A stretch of DNA of 64,000 bases from assembly GCF_003330845.1 (NCBI RefSeq), contig NZ_CP026121.1:2647501-2711500 (forward strand), read 5' to 3'. Shown here one piece after another: positions 8,092-16,877 of the stretch. Every line of letters starts with the position of its first letter. The first letter of the stretch is position 1. The notes beneath the pieces are model-generated. The model made no database searches and had not been told where the DNA came from. It saw only the letters and a list, made by a program, of their open reading frames with translations. Origin of the DNA: Streptomyces sp. Go-475. GTDB taxonomy: Bacteria > Actinomycetota > Actinomycetes > Streptomycetales > Streptomycetaceae. The position numbers and the translations under genes are program-made.

Positions 8092-10119
8092 TCAGCCCAC
8101 GAAGGGCGAGTGGGACGCCCGCTCCTCCGGGAGGGGCCGTGTGTCGAGGTAGAACCACTCGGCGTCGGCGGTGGGCCAGGGCGACGGTGCCACCGTTTCC
8201 GCGGGCTCGACCGCTTCCGCCGGTTCCCACGCCGCGGCCGCCGCGACCGGGCGCCTGGGCAGCGGCCCCGGGGCCGGGCCTTCGTGGACGGGCCCGGCAC
8301 CGGTGACGGCCGGTTTCGCCTCCCCCGGCATCAGCAGTTCCACCCGCAGCCCCAGCCCCCGCTGCTGCGCGGTGAACTCCTCGACCTGGCTGCGGCAGGC
8401 GTGGTCCAGGTGGGTCACGCCGGTCAGGTCGAGCCGGATCCTCGGCTTCCCGGACGCGGCGGCGGCCTCCAGCGCCTCGATCACCTTCGGCAGCCGCAGG
8501 AACGTGGCGTTGCCCGCCATGACGACCTTGGCCGTGTCCTCCTCGACGTCCCGGCGGACCACGGTCTGGGACATGCGCAGCGCGGCCAGCACGATCCCCG
8601 CGGCGAGCCCGAACAGCACGCCCTCCAGGAGCGCGGTCGCCACGATGACCAGCGTCGTCGTCGTCATCACCGCGAACTCGCCCTTGTCCTGCCGCCACAT
8701 CTTCGGGAACTCCGCGGGCCCGAACAGCTTCCAGCCGCTGTGCACGAGGACACCGGCGAGCACCGAGATCGGGATCAGGGCGAGCACCTGCGGCAGCAGC
8801 AGCGCGAACGCGAGCAGCCACAGGCCGTGCAGGGTGCGCGAGAGCCGGGTCTTGGCACCGGCCTGGACGTTCGCCGAACTGCGCGCCACGACCGCCGTGA
8901 CGGGGAGCGCGCCGAGGATGCCCGCGACGGTGTTCCCGGCGCCCTGGGCGATCAGCTCGGTGTTGTAGCGGGTGCGCGGGCCGCTGTGCATGCGGTCCAC
9001 GGCGGCGGCCGTGAACAGGCTCTCGGCGGACGCGATGACCGTGAAGGTGAGGATGGCGGTGATGACCGCCCCGTCCGTGAGCCGGGCGAACTGCTCCGCC
9101 CCCGGCACCTGCACGGACGCCAGCAGGTTGCCCACCTGGAGCGTCTTGACGTCCATGCCGGGCAGCGCGGCGACGACCATGCCGATGCCGACGGCCACCA
9201 GCGCGGCGGGCATCTTCCCGGCCGGTCCCGGCACCTTCTTCCACACGAAGCTGAGCACGATCGTGACGACGCCGAGCAGGGTGGCGATCATCGCCTGCGG
9301 GTCGGTCAGGATGTCGGCCAGCAGCCCGGGGATCCCGGCCATGTTCTCGATCGGGGTGCCGGGGGCCTTGGCGTCGGCCATCGGATAGGCCTGGCTGAAC
9401 ATCAGCGGCACCCCGATGCCGGCCAGCATGCCCTGCACGACGGCGACCGAGATGGCCTGGAACATCCGGCCGAGGCGCACCAGTCCCAGGACGATCTGGA
9501 GGAGGCCGGCGAACAGCACGATGACGCCGAGCATGGCCACGCCGACCTCGGCGACGGTCTCCGCGACCAGCGCGGCGAGTCCGGCGGCCGGTCCGCTGAC
9601 CTGGAGCGTGCTGCCCCTGACGGCACCGACGACGAGGCCGCCGACCACCCCGGAGATGATCCCGAGCTCGGCGGGCACCCCGGAGGCGACGGCGACACCG
9701 ATGCACAGCGGCAGGGCGACGAGGAAGACGACGAGCGAGGCGGTGACGTCGGTCGCGAGATCCCCTCGCGCCCCACCCTTGCCGCCGGTGCCGCCGCCCT
9801 CACCGCCGCCGGCACCAGCGCCGTCGGCACGGCGACGCACACCGCGGACCAGACCCGCCAGCACACCACCGACGCCACCGGTACCGGCCCCCGCCGCACC
9901 GACTCCACCGGTACCGACCCCCGCCGCACCGACTCCACCGGTACCGACCCCCGCCCCACCGACTCCACCGGTACCGACCCCCGCCCCACCGAGCGCACCA
10001 CCCCCGGCGGCACCCGCCCCCCACTCCCGGGCCCCGCCCCGCGGTCCGGTCGGCGGACCGGCCGGCCGTCCCCCGGCCGTACCGCCCCGGCCCCGCCCCC
10101 GCGCATGCGCCCCGCTCAC
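8092..10119 (-). CDS. SulP-family inorganic anion (bicarbonate/sulfate-type) transporter with STAS domain
   Basis: 675 residues from a GTG whose last two bases lie in the carbonic anhydrase TGA (GTGA overlap), so the two are translationally coupled. This start is preferred over far-upstream ATGs that would bury the whole upstream gene. Residues 1-130 are a Gly-rich low-complexity segment made partly of VGTGGVGAAG-type decamers. The SulP membrane core follows (DVTASLVVFLVALPLCIGVA, then QVSGPAAGLAALV, the family's signature region), and a STAS domain lies near 520-600 (LDLTGVTHLDHACRSQVEEF). Pairing with a beta-carbonic anhydrase suggests bicarbonate transport, as in BicA-like SulP systems, but sulfate or another anion cannot be excluded. 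Confidence 0.9.
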   Translation of the reverse strand: MSGAHARGRGRGGTAGGRPAGPPTGPRGGAREWGAGAAGGGALGGAGVGTGGVGGAGVGTGGVGAAGVGTGGVGAAGAGTGGVGGVLAGLVRGVRRRADGAGAGGGEGGGTGGKGGARGDLATDVTASLVVFLVALPLCIGVAVASGVPAELGIISGVVGGLVVGAVRGSTLQVSGPAAGLAALVAETVAEVGVAMLGVIVLFAGLLQIVLGLVRLGRMFQAISVAVVQGMLAGIGVPLMFSQAYPMADAKAPGTPIENMAGIPGLLADILTDPQAMIATLLGVVTIVLSFVWKKVPGPAGKMPAALVAVGIGMVVAALPGMDVKTLQVGNLLASVQVPGAEQFARLTDGAVITAILTFTVIASAESLFTAAAVDRMHSGPRTRYNTELIAQGAGNTVAGILGALPVTAVVARSSANVQAGAKTRLSRTLHGLWLLAFALLLPQVLALIPISVLAGVLVHSGWKLFGPAEFPKMWRQDKGEFAVMTTTTLVIVATALLEGVLFGLAAGIVLAALRMSQTVVRRDVEEDTAKVVMAGNATFLRLPKVIEALEAAAASGKPRIRLDLTGVTHLDHACRSQVEEFTAQQRGLGLRVELLMPGEAKPAVTGAGPVHEGPAPGPLPRRPVAAAAAWEPAEAVEPAETVAPSPWPTADAEWFYLDTRPLPEERASHSPFVG
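9871..9990 (-). repeat. Four 30-bp tandem repeats in the SulP N-terminus
   Basis: Four head-to-tail 30-bp units (9871-9900, 9901-9930, 9931-9960, 9961-9990), each with the core CCACCGGTACCG, differing by a few bases. They encode four Gly/Val/Ala-rich decapeptides. The unit length keeps the frame, so copy number can vary without breaking the gene. Confidence 0.9.
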
Positions 10120-10721
10120 GCGGCGTGCACCCGGAAGCCGCCGTCGTCGCCGAGTTCGTGGACGAACCCCGTGTCGACCTCGTAGTACCAGCCGTGCAGC
10201 CGCAGCCTGCCCGAGTCGAGGCGCTGCCTGACCACCGGGTAACTGCGCAGTGCCGCCAGCTGGTTGACGACGTTGCTCTGGGAGACCTCCGGCAGTGACG
10301 GGTCGTCCGGCGCGGTGTCGAGGACGGTGGTCAGCTCCGGGCGGGCGATGCGCAGCCAGGCGTCCACGCCGGGCAGTGCGGACAGGTCGTCGCCGGACTT
10401 CAGCGCGCCCATCGCGCCGCAGTGTGAGTGACCGCACACCACGATGTCCTGAACCCCGAGCACCTCCAGTGCGTACTCGATGGTGGCCGCCTCTCCGGAG
10501 GCCCCGGGCCGTCCGTAGGGCGGCACGATATTTCCCGCGTTCCGTAGCTCGAATATTTCCCCGGGCCGTGCACCCGTGATGAGGGCGGGTATGACCCGCG
10601 AATCCGAGCAGGTAATGAACAACGCCTCGGGATATTGCCCCTCGGCCAGTTTCCGATATGCGCCGCTGTCGAAATCGACGCTCTTCCTGAACGTACGGGC
10701 GCGGTCCAGCAGTGTCTTCAA
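10116..10721 (-). CDS. Beta-class carbonic anhydrase
   Basis: 201 residues, family length. It interconverts CO2 and bicarbonate in the cytoplasm. Zinc ligands are clear: CSDSR (Cys and the Asp-Arg dyad, about residues 38-42) and HSHCGAM (H-x2-C, about 97-100). The GNIVPPYG motif is present. The start is TTG at 10721, placed 6 nt after AGGAGG; no better start exists. Its stop overlaps the SulP GTG. Supplying or consuming bicarbonate next to a SulP anion transporter is a recurrent arrangement and suggests inorganic-carbon or pH balance. Confidence 0.95.
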   Translation of the reverse strand: MKTLLDRARTFRKSVDFDSGAYRKLAEGQYPEALFITCSDSRVIPALITGARPGEIFELRNAGNIVPPYGRPGASGEAATIEYALEVLGVQDIVVCGHSHCGAMGALKSGDDLSALPGVDAWLRIARPELTTVLDTAPDDPSLPEVSQSNVVNQLAALRSYPVVRQRLDSGRLRLHGWYYEVDTGFVHELGDDGGFRVHAA

Positions 10722-10937
10722 CTCCGCCTCCTGAGCTGCGGTTTCCTCCTGTTCCCATCACCGTAGAGGGCCGACCTACAGAGGAAGGTTAAGCAAACCC
10801 CAGAGCCCGGCCAGGAATTGAACATTCTTTGTCCGGATACCCATACGATCGCTCATCTTGTAGCGTGTGAACTCCGCGGCAGCGAATGCGAATTCACGCT
10901 GCCCGGATTCATGCCGGCTCACGGAGAGACAGGACGT

Positions 10938-11768
10938 ATGGGCATACGAGTACTGCTCATCGAGGACGACGAGACGATCGCCGAGCCGCTCACCGAAGGG
11001 CTCGGCCACTTCGGGCTGACGGTCGACCACGTCGCCACCGGCACGGACGGCCTGAGAGGCCCGTACCACGACGTCGTCCTGCTCGACCTGGGACTGCCCG
11101 ACATGGACGGCATCGACGTCTGCCGGGGCATCCGCCAGGTCTCGGACGTGCCCATCGTCATCCTCAGCGCGCGCGGCGAGGAGGCGGACCGCGTGCTGGG
11201 CCTGGAGCTGGGCGCCGACGACTACCTGGCGAAACCTTTCAGCGTGCGGGAGTTGGTGGCCCGCGTCCGGGCGGTGACCCGCCGCACACAACGCACCCAG
11301 CAGACGTTCCCGGGGCCACCGGACACACCGACCACACAGGCCATACAGACCGCACAGGCCACCACACAGGTGACCACACCTGCCACATCGTCGGCCACAG
11401 CAGCCGACCCCCCTGTCACACCGTCGTACGACCCGGCCCCCGACCCTCCGCACGACCCGGGCCCGCTCGTCGTGGACCGCCGTACCCGGCAGGTCTGGGT
11501 CGGCGACGCCCCCGTCCCGCTCACGCCCAAGGAGTTCGACCTGCTGGCGCTCCTCAGCGAGGACCCGGGGGCGGTCTACTCGCGCCAGCAGATCCTCGAC
11601 CGCGTCTGGGACCCGCACTACGACGGCCCCACGAAGACGCTGGACGTCCACGTGGCCGCGCTGCGCCGCAAGCTGGGCCACCCGGCGTGGATCCGGACCC
11701 TGCGGGGCGTCGGTTTCCGGCTGGCGGTGCACACGGGGCCGGGCGCGGCGCGGGTGGCGTCTCCATGA
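10938..11768 (+). CDS. OmpR/PhoB-family response regulator
   Basis: 276 residues. The receiver domain (about 4-115) has the acidic pair EDD, the phospho-acceptor Asp in VVLLDLGLPDMDG, the conserved Ser in IVILSARG and the Lys in AKPFS. A winged-helix DNA-binding domain lies at about 178-270 (LTPKEFDLLALL, TLDVHVAALRRKLG, IRTLRGVGFRL). The linker of about 60 residues is unusually long and rich in Thr, Gln, Pro and Ala, from a DNA stretch full of CACA. It overlaps the kinase gene by ATGA. It is divergent from the carbonic anhydrase/SulP operon, which makes that operon a candidate target. Confidence 0.95.
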   Translation: MGIRVLLIEDDETIAEPLTEGLGHFGLTVDHVATGTDGLRGPYHDVVLLDLGLPDMDGIDVCRGIRQVSDVPIVILSARGEEADRVLGLELGADDYLAKPFSVRELVARVRAVTRRTQRTQQTFPGPPDTPTTQAIQTAQATTQVTTPATSSATAADPPVTPSYDPAPDPPHDPGPLVVDRRTRQVWVGDAPVPLTPKEFDLLALLSEDPGAVYSRQQILDRVWDPHYDGPTKTLDVHVAALRRKLGHPAWIRTLRGVGFRLAVHTGPGAARVASP

Positions 11769-13249
11769 CCCGCCGGCTGCTGCTCAGCTACCTCAGCCTC
11801 GCCGCGCTGGTGCTGCTCTGCCTGGAGATCCCGCTGGGCTTCGTGTACTCGCGCGGCGAGCGGGAGCGGGTGGTCAACGCGGCGAAGGACGAAGCGGAGT
11901 CGGTCTCGGCGTACGCCGCGCTGTCGCTCGCGGCGGGGCGGGCCGAGCGGGACCTGCCCGCGCGGGCGGCGCACTGCGCGCAGCGGATCGGTGGCAAGGT
12001 GGTGATCGTCGACGCCACGGGGGCTCCGCTCGCCACCTCGCATCCCTTGGACGCCGGGGTGTCCGGCGGCCTGGCCGCCCGGCCCGGCATCGCGGCGGCG
12101 CTGCGCGGCACCTCGACGGTGGACGTCCGTACGTCCACCATCGGCGGGGTCGAGTACCTGTCGGTGGCCGCGCCGGTCGGTCAGGAGGCGCGGCCGGTGG
12201 GCGCGGTGTGGCTGACGGTGCCCACGCGGACGGTGCACGAGCGGGTGCACCACGTGTGGCTGCTGCTGGCGCTGGGCGGGGCGGCGGTACTGGCGGCGGT
12301 CGCCGTGCTCGGCTTCGCCTTCGCCCGCTGGGCGGGCCGCCCGATCCGCGAACTGGAGCAGGCCACGCACGACCTGGCCGACGGTGGCCGTTTCGCGCCG
12401 GTGACGATCACGAGGGGCCCGCCGGAAGTACGCAGCCTGGCCGCCGCGTTCAACCGCACCGCGGCCCGGCTCGCCCATCTGCTCGCCTCCCAGCGGGCGT
12501 TCGCGGGCGAGGCCTCGCACCAGCTGAAGACGCCGCTCGCGGCGCTGCGGCTGCGTCTGGAGAACCTGGAGCCGGACGTCGCCGCCCGCGCCCGGGGCAG
12601 CCTCACCGCGGCCGTCACGGAGACGGACCGGCTCGCCCGGATGGTCGAGCACCTGCTGGCGATGGCCCGGCTGGAGGAGCACGCGGCCATCCCGGCGACC
12701 GTCGACCTGGGCGCGGTCTGCGCCGAACGGCACCGCACCTGGCAGCCCCTGTTCGCGCGGGAGGACGTCTCCCTCGTGCTCTTCGGCGGGAGCGTCGGCC
12801 CGGTGCTCGCGGTGCCGGGAGCCGTCGAGCAGATCATGGACAACCTGCTCTCCAACGCCCTGCGGGCGTCCCCGGCGGGCAGCACCGTCACGATCGAGCT
12901 GCGGCTGCGGGCCCCGTCCCGGCGGGCGTTGCGCGACAGCCGTCCCCGCTGGGTCGACCTGCACGTCACCGACGAGGGGCCCGGCATGACGGAGGAGCAG
13001 CGGGCCCGCGCGTTCGACCGCTTCTGGCGCGCCCCGGGCGCCCCCAAGGGCGGCACGGGCCTCGGCCTCGCCCTGGTGCAGCGCCTCGCCCACGCCAGCG
13101 GCGGCGAGGCGTCCCTGCGCGCGGCGGCGACGGGCGGCCTGGACGTCGTGATCCGGCTGCCGTCGGCGCGCCCGCCGGGAGAGGCGCAGGGGCCGGACGG
13201 GGACCGGCCGAGGAGGCCCCGGCGGGAGGCACCGGCGCTGCCCGCGTAG
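11765..13249 (+). CDS. Membrane sensor histidine kinase
   Basis: 494 residues. Two membrane helices (about 5-28 and 160-185) flank a small extracellular sensor. HAMP follows (RWAGRPIRELEQATHDLA), then the H-box ASHQLKTPLAALRLRLENL with the phospho-accepting His, N-box DNLLSNALRAS, G1 DEGPGM and G2 GGTGLGLALVQRLAH. It phosphorylates the response regulator encoded directly upstream. The sensor domain does not belong to a class I recognise, so the signal is unknown. The C-terminal ~25 residues are basic and Pro-rich. Confidence 0.95.
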   Translation: MTRRLLLSYLSLAALVLLCLEIPLGFVYSRGERERVVNAAKDEAESVSAYAALSLAAGRAERDLPARAAHCAQRIGGKVVIVDATGAPLATSHPLDAGVSGGLAARPGIAAALRGTSTVDVRTSTIGGVEYLSVAAPVGQEARPVGAVWLTVPTRTVHERVHHVWLLLALGGAAVLAAVAVLGFAFARWAGRPIRELEQATHDLADGGRFAPVTITRGPPEVRSLAAAFNRTAARLAHLLASQRAFAGEASHQLKTPLAALRLRLENLEPDVAARARGSLTAAVTETDRLARMVEHLLAMARLEEHAAIPATVDLGAVCAERHRTWQPLFAREDVSLVLFGGSVGPVLAVPGAVEQIMDNLLSNALRASPAGSTVTIELRLRAPSRRALRDSRPRWVDLHVTDEGPGMTEEQRARAFDRFWRAPGAPKGGTGLGLALVQRLAHASGGEASLRAAATGGLDVVIRLPSARPPGEAQGPDGDRPRRPRREAPALPA

Positions 13250-13262
13250 GCCGCCGTCCATC

Positions 13263-13327
13263 GGGCGCCCTGGGCGCCGGGCACCCTGGGCACCGCGCAC
13301 CCTGGGCACCTGGGCACCTGGGCACCC
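13263..13327. repeat. Short tandem CACCCTGGG-type repeats after the kinase gene
   Basis: A run of 8-12-nt direct repeats built on GGGCGCC/GGGCACC and CCTGGGCACC, with the last copies reading CCTGGGCACC TGGGCACC TGGGCACC. The first part, GGGCGCCCTGGGCGCC, is self-complementary. It is non-coding and may act as terminator-like structure. Confidence 0.7.
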
Positions 13328-13473
13328 ACAGGCGGCTCACCGCATGCCGCCCGCCGGCCACTGGTTGTCCATGCTCCGTCAATCCCGCACCTCTAGCGTC
13401 CTCTCCGCCTCCCCCCACGCACGACCCTGCCGTCGACCGGCGGCAGGCCGGTACGGCACCTCTTGGAGTGAGA

Positions 13474-14631
13474 GTGGAACGTCGTAGCCTCCTGCGTGCG
13501 GCCGTCCTCGGCGGCGCCTCGGCCGCGCTGGGCGGAACCCTGTGGCGCGGCGCCGCGTACGCGGCCCCGGCCCAGCCCGGCACCGGCCCCTACGGGCCGC
13601 TGGGCTCCCCGGACGCCAACGGCATCAGACTCCCCAGCGGCTTCACGAGCCGGGTGATCGCCCGTTCGGGCCAGCGGGTCGGGACCACGTCGTACACCTG
13701 GCACAACGCCCCGGACGGCGGCGCCTGTTACGCCGACGGCACGGGCTGGATCTACGTCTCGAACTCGGAGATCAACCCCGGCGGCGGGGCGAGCGCGGTG
13801 CGGTTCTCGTCGACGGGCGCGATCACCGGCGCGTACCGCATCCTGTCCAACACCCGCACCAACTGCGCGGGCGGCAAGACCCCATGGAACACCTGGCTGT
13901 CCTGCGAGGAGGTCGACCGCGGCTACGTCTTCGAGACCGACCCGTGGGGCGTCAAGGCGTCCGTCCGCCGTGACGCGATGGGCCGCTTCAAGCACGAGGC
14001 GGCCGCGGCCGATCCGGTCCGCCAGGTCGTCTACATGACGGAGGACGTGACGGACGGCTGCTTCTACCGCTTCCGTCCGACGACGTGGGGCGACCTCTCC
14101 GCCGGCACACTGGAGGTCATGGTGGCGGGCAGCGGCACGAGCGGCCCGGTCACCTGGGCGAGGGTCCCCGACCCCTCCGGCGCGACCGCCACCCGCAACC
14201 AGGTCTCCGGAGCCAAGCGCTTCAACGGCGGTGAGGGCTGCTACTACGCGAACGACACCTGCTGGTTCACCACCAAGGGCGACAACCGCGTCTGGCAGTA
14301 CGACGCCGCCGCCCAGACCATCGAACTCGCCTACGACGACTCCCTGGTGAGGAGCGGCACGGCGCCCCTCACGGGTGTCGACAACGTCACCGGCTCGGCC
14401 TCCGGCGACCTCTTCGTAGCCGAGGACGGCGGCACGATGGACATCTGCGTGATCACCCCCGACGACGTCGTCGCCCCCTTCCTCCGCATCGACGGCCAGT
14501 CCGCCTCGGAGATCACCGGCCCCGCCTTCTCCCCCGACGGCACCCGCCTCTACTTCTCCAGCCAGCGAGGCACGAGCGGCAGCTCCTCGGGCGGCATCAC
14601 CTACGAGGTGAAGGGGCCGTTCCGGGCCTGA
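13474..14631 (+). CDS. TAT-exported PhoX-like (DUF839) protein
   Basis: 385 residues from a GTG placed 5 nt after GGAG. It starts with a TAT signal (ERRSLLRAAVLGGASAALGG, cleavage after AYA near 30). The mature part matches the DUF839/PhoX family of exported, calcium-dependent phosphatase-like beta-propellers: TPWNTWLSCEEV, YVFETDPWG, FKHEAAAADP, VYMTEDVTDGCFYRF, NGGEGCYY, and FSPDGTRLYFSSQRG at the end are typical blocks. At 385 residues it is shorter than classical PhoX, and a phosphatase role is not proven. No clear PHO box was seen upstream. Confidence 0.8.
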   Translation: MERRSLLRAAVLGGASAALGGTLWRGAAYAAPAQPGTGPYGPLGSPDANGIRLPSGFTSRVIARSGQRVGTTSYTWHNAPDGGACYADGTGWIYVSNSEINPGGGASAVRFSSTGAITGAYRILSNTRTNCAGGKTPWNTWLSCEEVDRGYVFETDPWGVKASVRRDAMGRFKHEAAAADPVRQVVYMTEDVTDGCFYRFRPTTWGDLSAGTLEVMVAGSGTSGPVTWARVPDPSGATATRNQVSGAKRFNGGEGCYYANDTCWFTTKGDNRVWQYDAAAQTIELAYDDSLVRSGTAPLTGVDNVTGSASGDLFVAEDGGTMDICVITPDDVVAPFLRIDGQSASEITGPAFSPDGTRLYFSSQRGTSGSSSGGITYEVKGPFRA

Positions 14632-14652
14632 CCCATCAGCCCGGCTTCACGC

Positions 14653-14670
14653 GACCATCACAAAATGGTC
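14653..14670. promoter_or_regulatory. Short inverted repeat GACCAT-N6-ATGGTC
   Basis: Perfect 6-bp arms (14653-14658 and 14665-14670) around CACAAA, 21 nt after the upstream stop and 70 nt ahead of the next start on the same strand. It could be an operator for the downstream gene or a weak terminator hairpin. Confidence 0.4.
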
Positions 14671-14740
14671 ACCCGTCCCCCATGCCGGGCCGCCCGGTCC
14701 TACGGTCATCCCCTCACGTACCACCTCTGGGGGGATGACC

Positions 14741-15226
14741 ATGGCCGATCCGTACACCAACCCGTATCCCGGGCCGCCCGCACCTCAGCCCCCGCGCCCG
14801 GCGCCCCGCTGGGCGCGCAAGCGTTACGTGCTGCCGGCGCTCGCCCTGGCCCTGTTCCTCGGCGCCGGTATCGGCGCCGGTGGCGGCGAGACCGGCACGG
14901 ACGCGAAGCCCGCGGCCGCCGGACCGCAGCCGACCGTCACCGTCACGGCGACGACCACCGCCACCGCGACCGCGACACCGCTCGCGGAGGAGCCGGAACC
15001 CGCGCCCACCGTCACGGCCACCAAGACCGTACGGGTCACCACCACGGTCACCGCCCGGCCGGCGGCGGGCGGAGGATCCGACGACGGCGGGTCGGGCGAC
15101 GAGGACGTCTACTACGCCAACTGCAGCGCCGTCCGCGCCGCCGGCGCCGCCCCCATCCACCGCGGCGAACCCGGATACGCCTCCCACCTGGACCGGGACA
15201 ACGACGGGGTCGCCTGCGACACCTGA
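14741..15226 (+). CDS. Excalibur calcium-binding domain membrane-anchored protein
   Basis: 161 residues. A Pro-rich cytoplasmic start (YPGPPAPQPPRPAP) is followed by one membrane helix (VLPALALALFLGAGIGAG), a Thr/Val-rich extracellular stalk (repeated TVTATTTATATAT) and the C-terminal Excalibur domain: YYANCSAVRAAGAAPIHRGE, then HLDRDNDGVACDT, with the DxDxDGxxC calcium loop. Excalibur domains are extracellular and common in actinobacteria. ATG at 14741 lies 6-7 nt after a G-run; an ATG at 14735 sits too close to it. Confidence 0.85.
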   Translation: MADPYTNPYPGPPAPQPPRPAPRWARKRYVLPALALALFLGAGIGAGGGETGTDAKPAAAGPQPTVTVTATTTATATATPLAEEPEPAPTVTATKTVRVTTTVTARPAAGGGSDDGGSGDEDVYYANCSAVRAAGAAPIHRGEPGYASHLDRDNDGVACDT

Positions 15227-15313
15227 GCCGTCCCGACCGGCGGGAAGAACACAAGCGCATGTCGTGGGACTCGTCCCACCGGAGGCCTGCGATCCTCCCA
15301 TTGGGGCGGGCCG

Positions 15314-15808
15314 TCAGCGGCCGGAGCGGCTCACCGCGGGTGCGCAGTCCTGATGGACCCGCCCCGATTCGAGACCCGCTCCCGAGGGGCACGCCCACTG
15401 GAACGGCACCCATGCTTCGTCGCCGATGACGTGGCCACAGAGCAGGCACACGGTGGTTCCGGTGAGCGTGTCGTGGTGGTCGCACAGGGAGACGACCGAC
15501 CGGGCCAGCGACTTCACGCGTTCCACCTCGCCGCACAGACCTTCGGCCTCGGGCTCCTCCATGCGACGCCTTGCCTCGGCAACGCAGGCCAGCGCCACGT
15601 TCGTCGGTACGTCGTCCTTGGAGCGCTTGGCGGCGAGCAGCTCGATCTGCGCGATCAGGTGCTCCAGGAACTCGCGGAGGTCCTTCGCCATGAGCTGCGT
15701 GGCCTGGTGGCGCGGCAACGTACGCTGGTCCAGGAACCAGCTCGCCTGGGCGCGCATCGCGGTCATGCCGGGTACGCGCACGTCGGTCTCGGAGCGGGTG
15801 GCGTTCAC
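15314..15808 (-). CDS. Hypothetical actinobacterial protein with Cys/His cluster
   Basis: 164 residues from a GTG that overlaps the stop of the upstream small gene (GTGA). The N-terminal two thirds are helical (LMAKDLREFLEHLIAQIELLAAK and VACVAEARRRMEE). The C-terminal part carries SLCDHHDTLTG, VCLLCGHVIGDEAW and a later Cys, a pattern that could bind zinc (C-x2-C plus C/H pairs). I do not recognise a named family with certainty. Such pairs of a short basic protein and a helical Cys-rich protein occur widely in streptomycetes, often near HTH regulators. Confidence 0.65.
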   Translation of the reverse strand: MNATRSETDVRVPGMTAMRAQASWFLDQRTLPRHQATQLMAKDLREFLEHLIAQIELLAAKRSKDDVPTNVALACVAEARRRMEEPEAEGLCGEVERVKSLARSVVSLCDHHDTLTGTTVCLLCGHVIGDEAWVPFQWACPSGAGLESGRVHQDCAPAVSRSGR

Positions 15809-15948
15809 CGGCCGGCCCTCCACGAGCTTGCCTGGGCGCCCGCGCACACGCCCTCACCCAGGAGCGCCACGTAGGGCCGGACGAGGACGCCTGTGTCCTC
15901 CCACAGTGGGGGCGCCTGCGGTTTCCGGCGGTGGCCGCGCGCGGTCAT
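15805..15948 (-). CDS. Small basic hypothetical protein
   Basis: 47 residues (start ARGHRRKPQAPPLWEDTG). Support comes from the GTGA overlap of its stop with the start of the next gene and from protein-like composition; there is no strong ribosome site. The start could lie further upstream in the same frame. Function unknown. Confidence 0.45.
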   Translation of the reverse strand: MTARGHRRKPQAPPLWEDTGVLVRPYVALLGEGVCAGAQASSWRAGR

Positions 15949-16214
15949 GACCCGCGCGCCCCGGACGTCGGGCGACGGCCGAGGAGAGGGCATGGGAGAG
16001 GACGTGGAGAGCACGGCGCGTGTCGCTAGGGCGGGGGTACGGCGGTGCCGGCCCGGGGCGCGCGGCTCGAACAGCACCGTTCTCACCCATTCGAGTGCCT
16101 GGCAGCATCGTCACAGCCAGAGTAGGGGGCGAGGCCGGTCTCGTGTGAGGTTCCTGCGGGCGGCCGCCTCGCCGTACTCGGTGTGCTGAGTGGGCTCTCA
16201 GTAGAGTCCGAAGC

Positions 16215-16768
16215 ATGTATCCGGTCCACCGCCTCAGCCAACGCCTGGAGTTGCGCGAGTTCCAGGAGGGCGACGCCGACGCCGTGTTCGCCATCTACGG
16301 CAGTGAGCGGGCAACCGAGCACCTTTCGTTCGAGCCGCGCACCCTCGACCAGGTCCAGCAGATCGTGGCCCGGTCCATCAAGGCGGCGACAACCGACCCG
16401 CGAACGGAGTACGCGCTGGCTGTCACCCAACGCGTCAGCGGGGAGCTGATCGGCTTTGGCCGTCTGGCCCTGGACCCCCCCAGCCGCGCGGAGCCACCAT
16501 GGGTTTCGCTCTGCGGCCCTCGTCCTGGGGCTCGGGTCACGGGGTCGAAACCGTGCGGCTGATGCTCGGTCTCGGCTTTGAAAAACTCGGCTTGCACCGC
16601 ATCTGGGGCGCGCGGTCCCCGGCCAACGAGGCCTCCGCCAAGACGATGGCCCGGGCCGGAATGGTGGAAGAAGGCCGTATCCGCGAACACGTCCACAAGG
16701 CCGGCGCATGGCGTGACTCCATCGTGCACGCCATCCTCGATCGCGAGTGGGCTGAACAGAATCTCTGA
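16215..16768 (+). pseudogene. GNAT (RimJ/RimL-type) acetyltransferase, frameshifted
   Basis: The N-terminal half (RLELREFQEGDADAVFAIYG ... ELIGFGRLALD) and the C-terminal half (HHGFALRPSSWGSGHGVETV ... GLHRIWGARSPANEASAKTM, then MARAGMVEEGRIREH) of one GNAT are in different frames. The switch, from codons starting at multiples of three to one base earlier, falls at or just after a run of seven C at 16475-16481, consistent with loss of one base. All core GNAT motifs, including the acetyl-CoA loop near RPSSWGSGHG, are otherwise intact. It may be a recent pseudogene or a homopolymer error in the assembly. TAGAGT (16202-16207) lies 7 nt ahead of the ATG, a leaderless layout. Confidence 0.75.
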
Positions 16769-16877
16769 TCCGTCGGGTGCGGTCGGCGCCCGAGGACGGA
16801 GTCGCCCCGTCGGATCTCGCGACCCGTTCAGGTGTGGGCGGGTTCGGAAAGGCAGGACTTCGGGCACGTATGCGGAC

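Noticed and set aside
9871..9990. Possible CRISPR or REP-type array of 30-bp repeats
   Set aside because: Direct tandem copies without spacers, inside the coding sequence of the SulP gene.
10120..10761. Upstream ATG (10761) as the SulP start
   Set aside because: It would run out of frame through the whole carbonic anhydrase gene; the GTGA-coupled start at 10119 is far more natural.
15893..16189. Plus-strand reading frame of 98 codons in the gap before the GNAT
   Set aside because: No ribosome site, poor third-position GC pattern and no domain; it overlaps the small minus-strand gene start.
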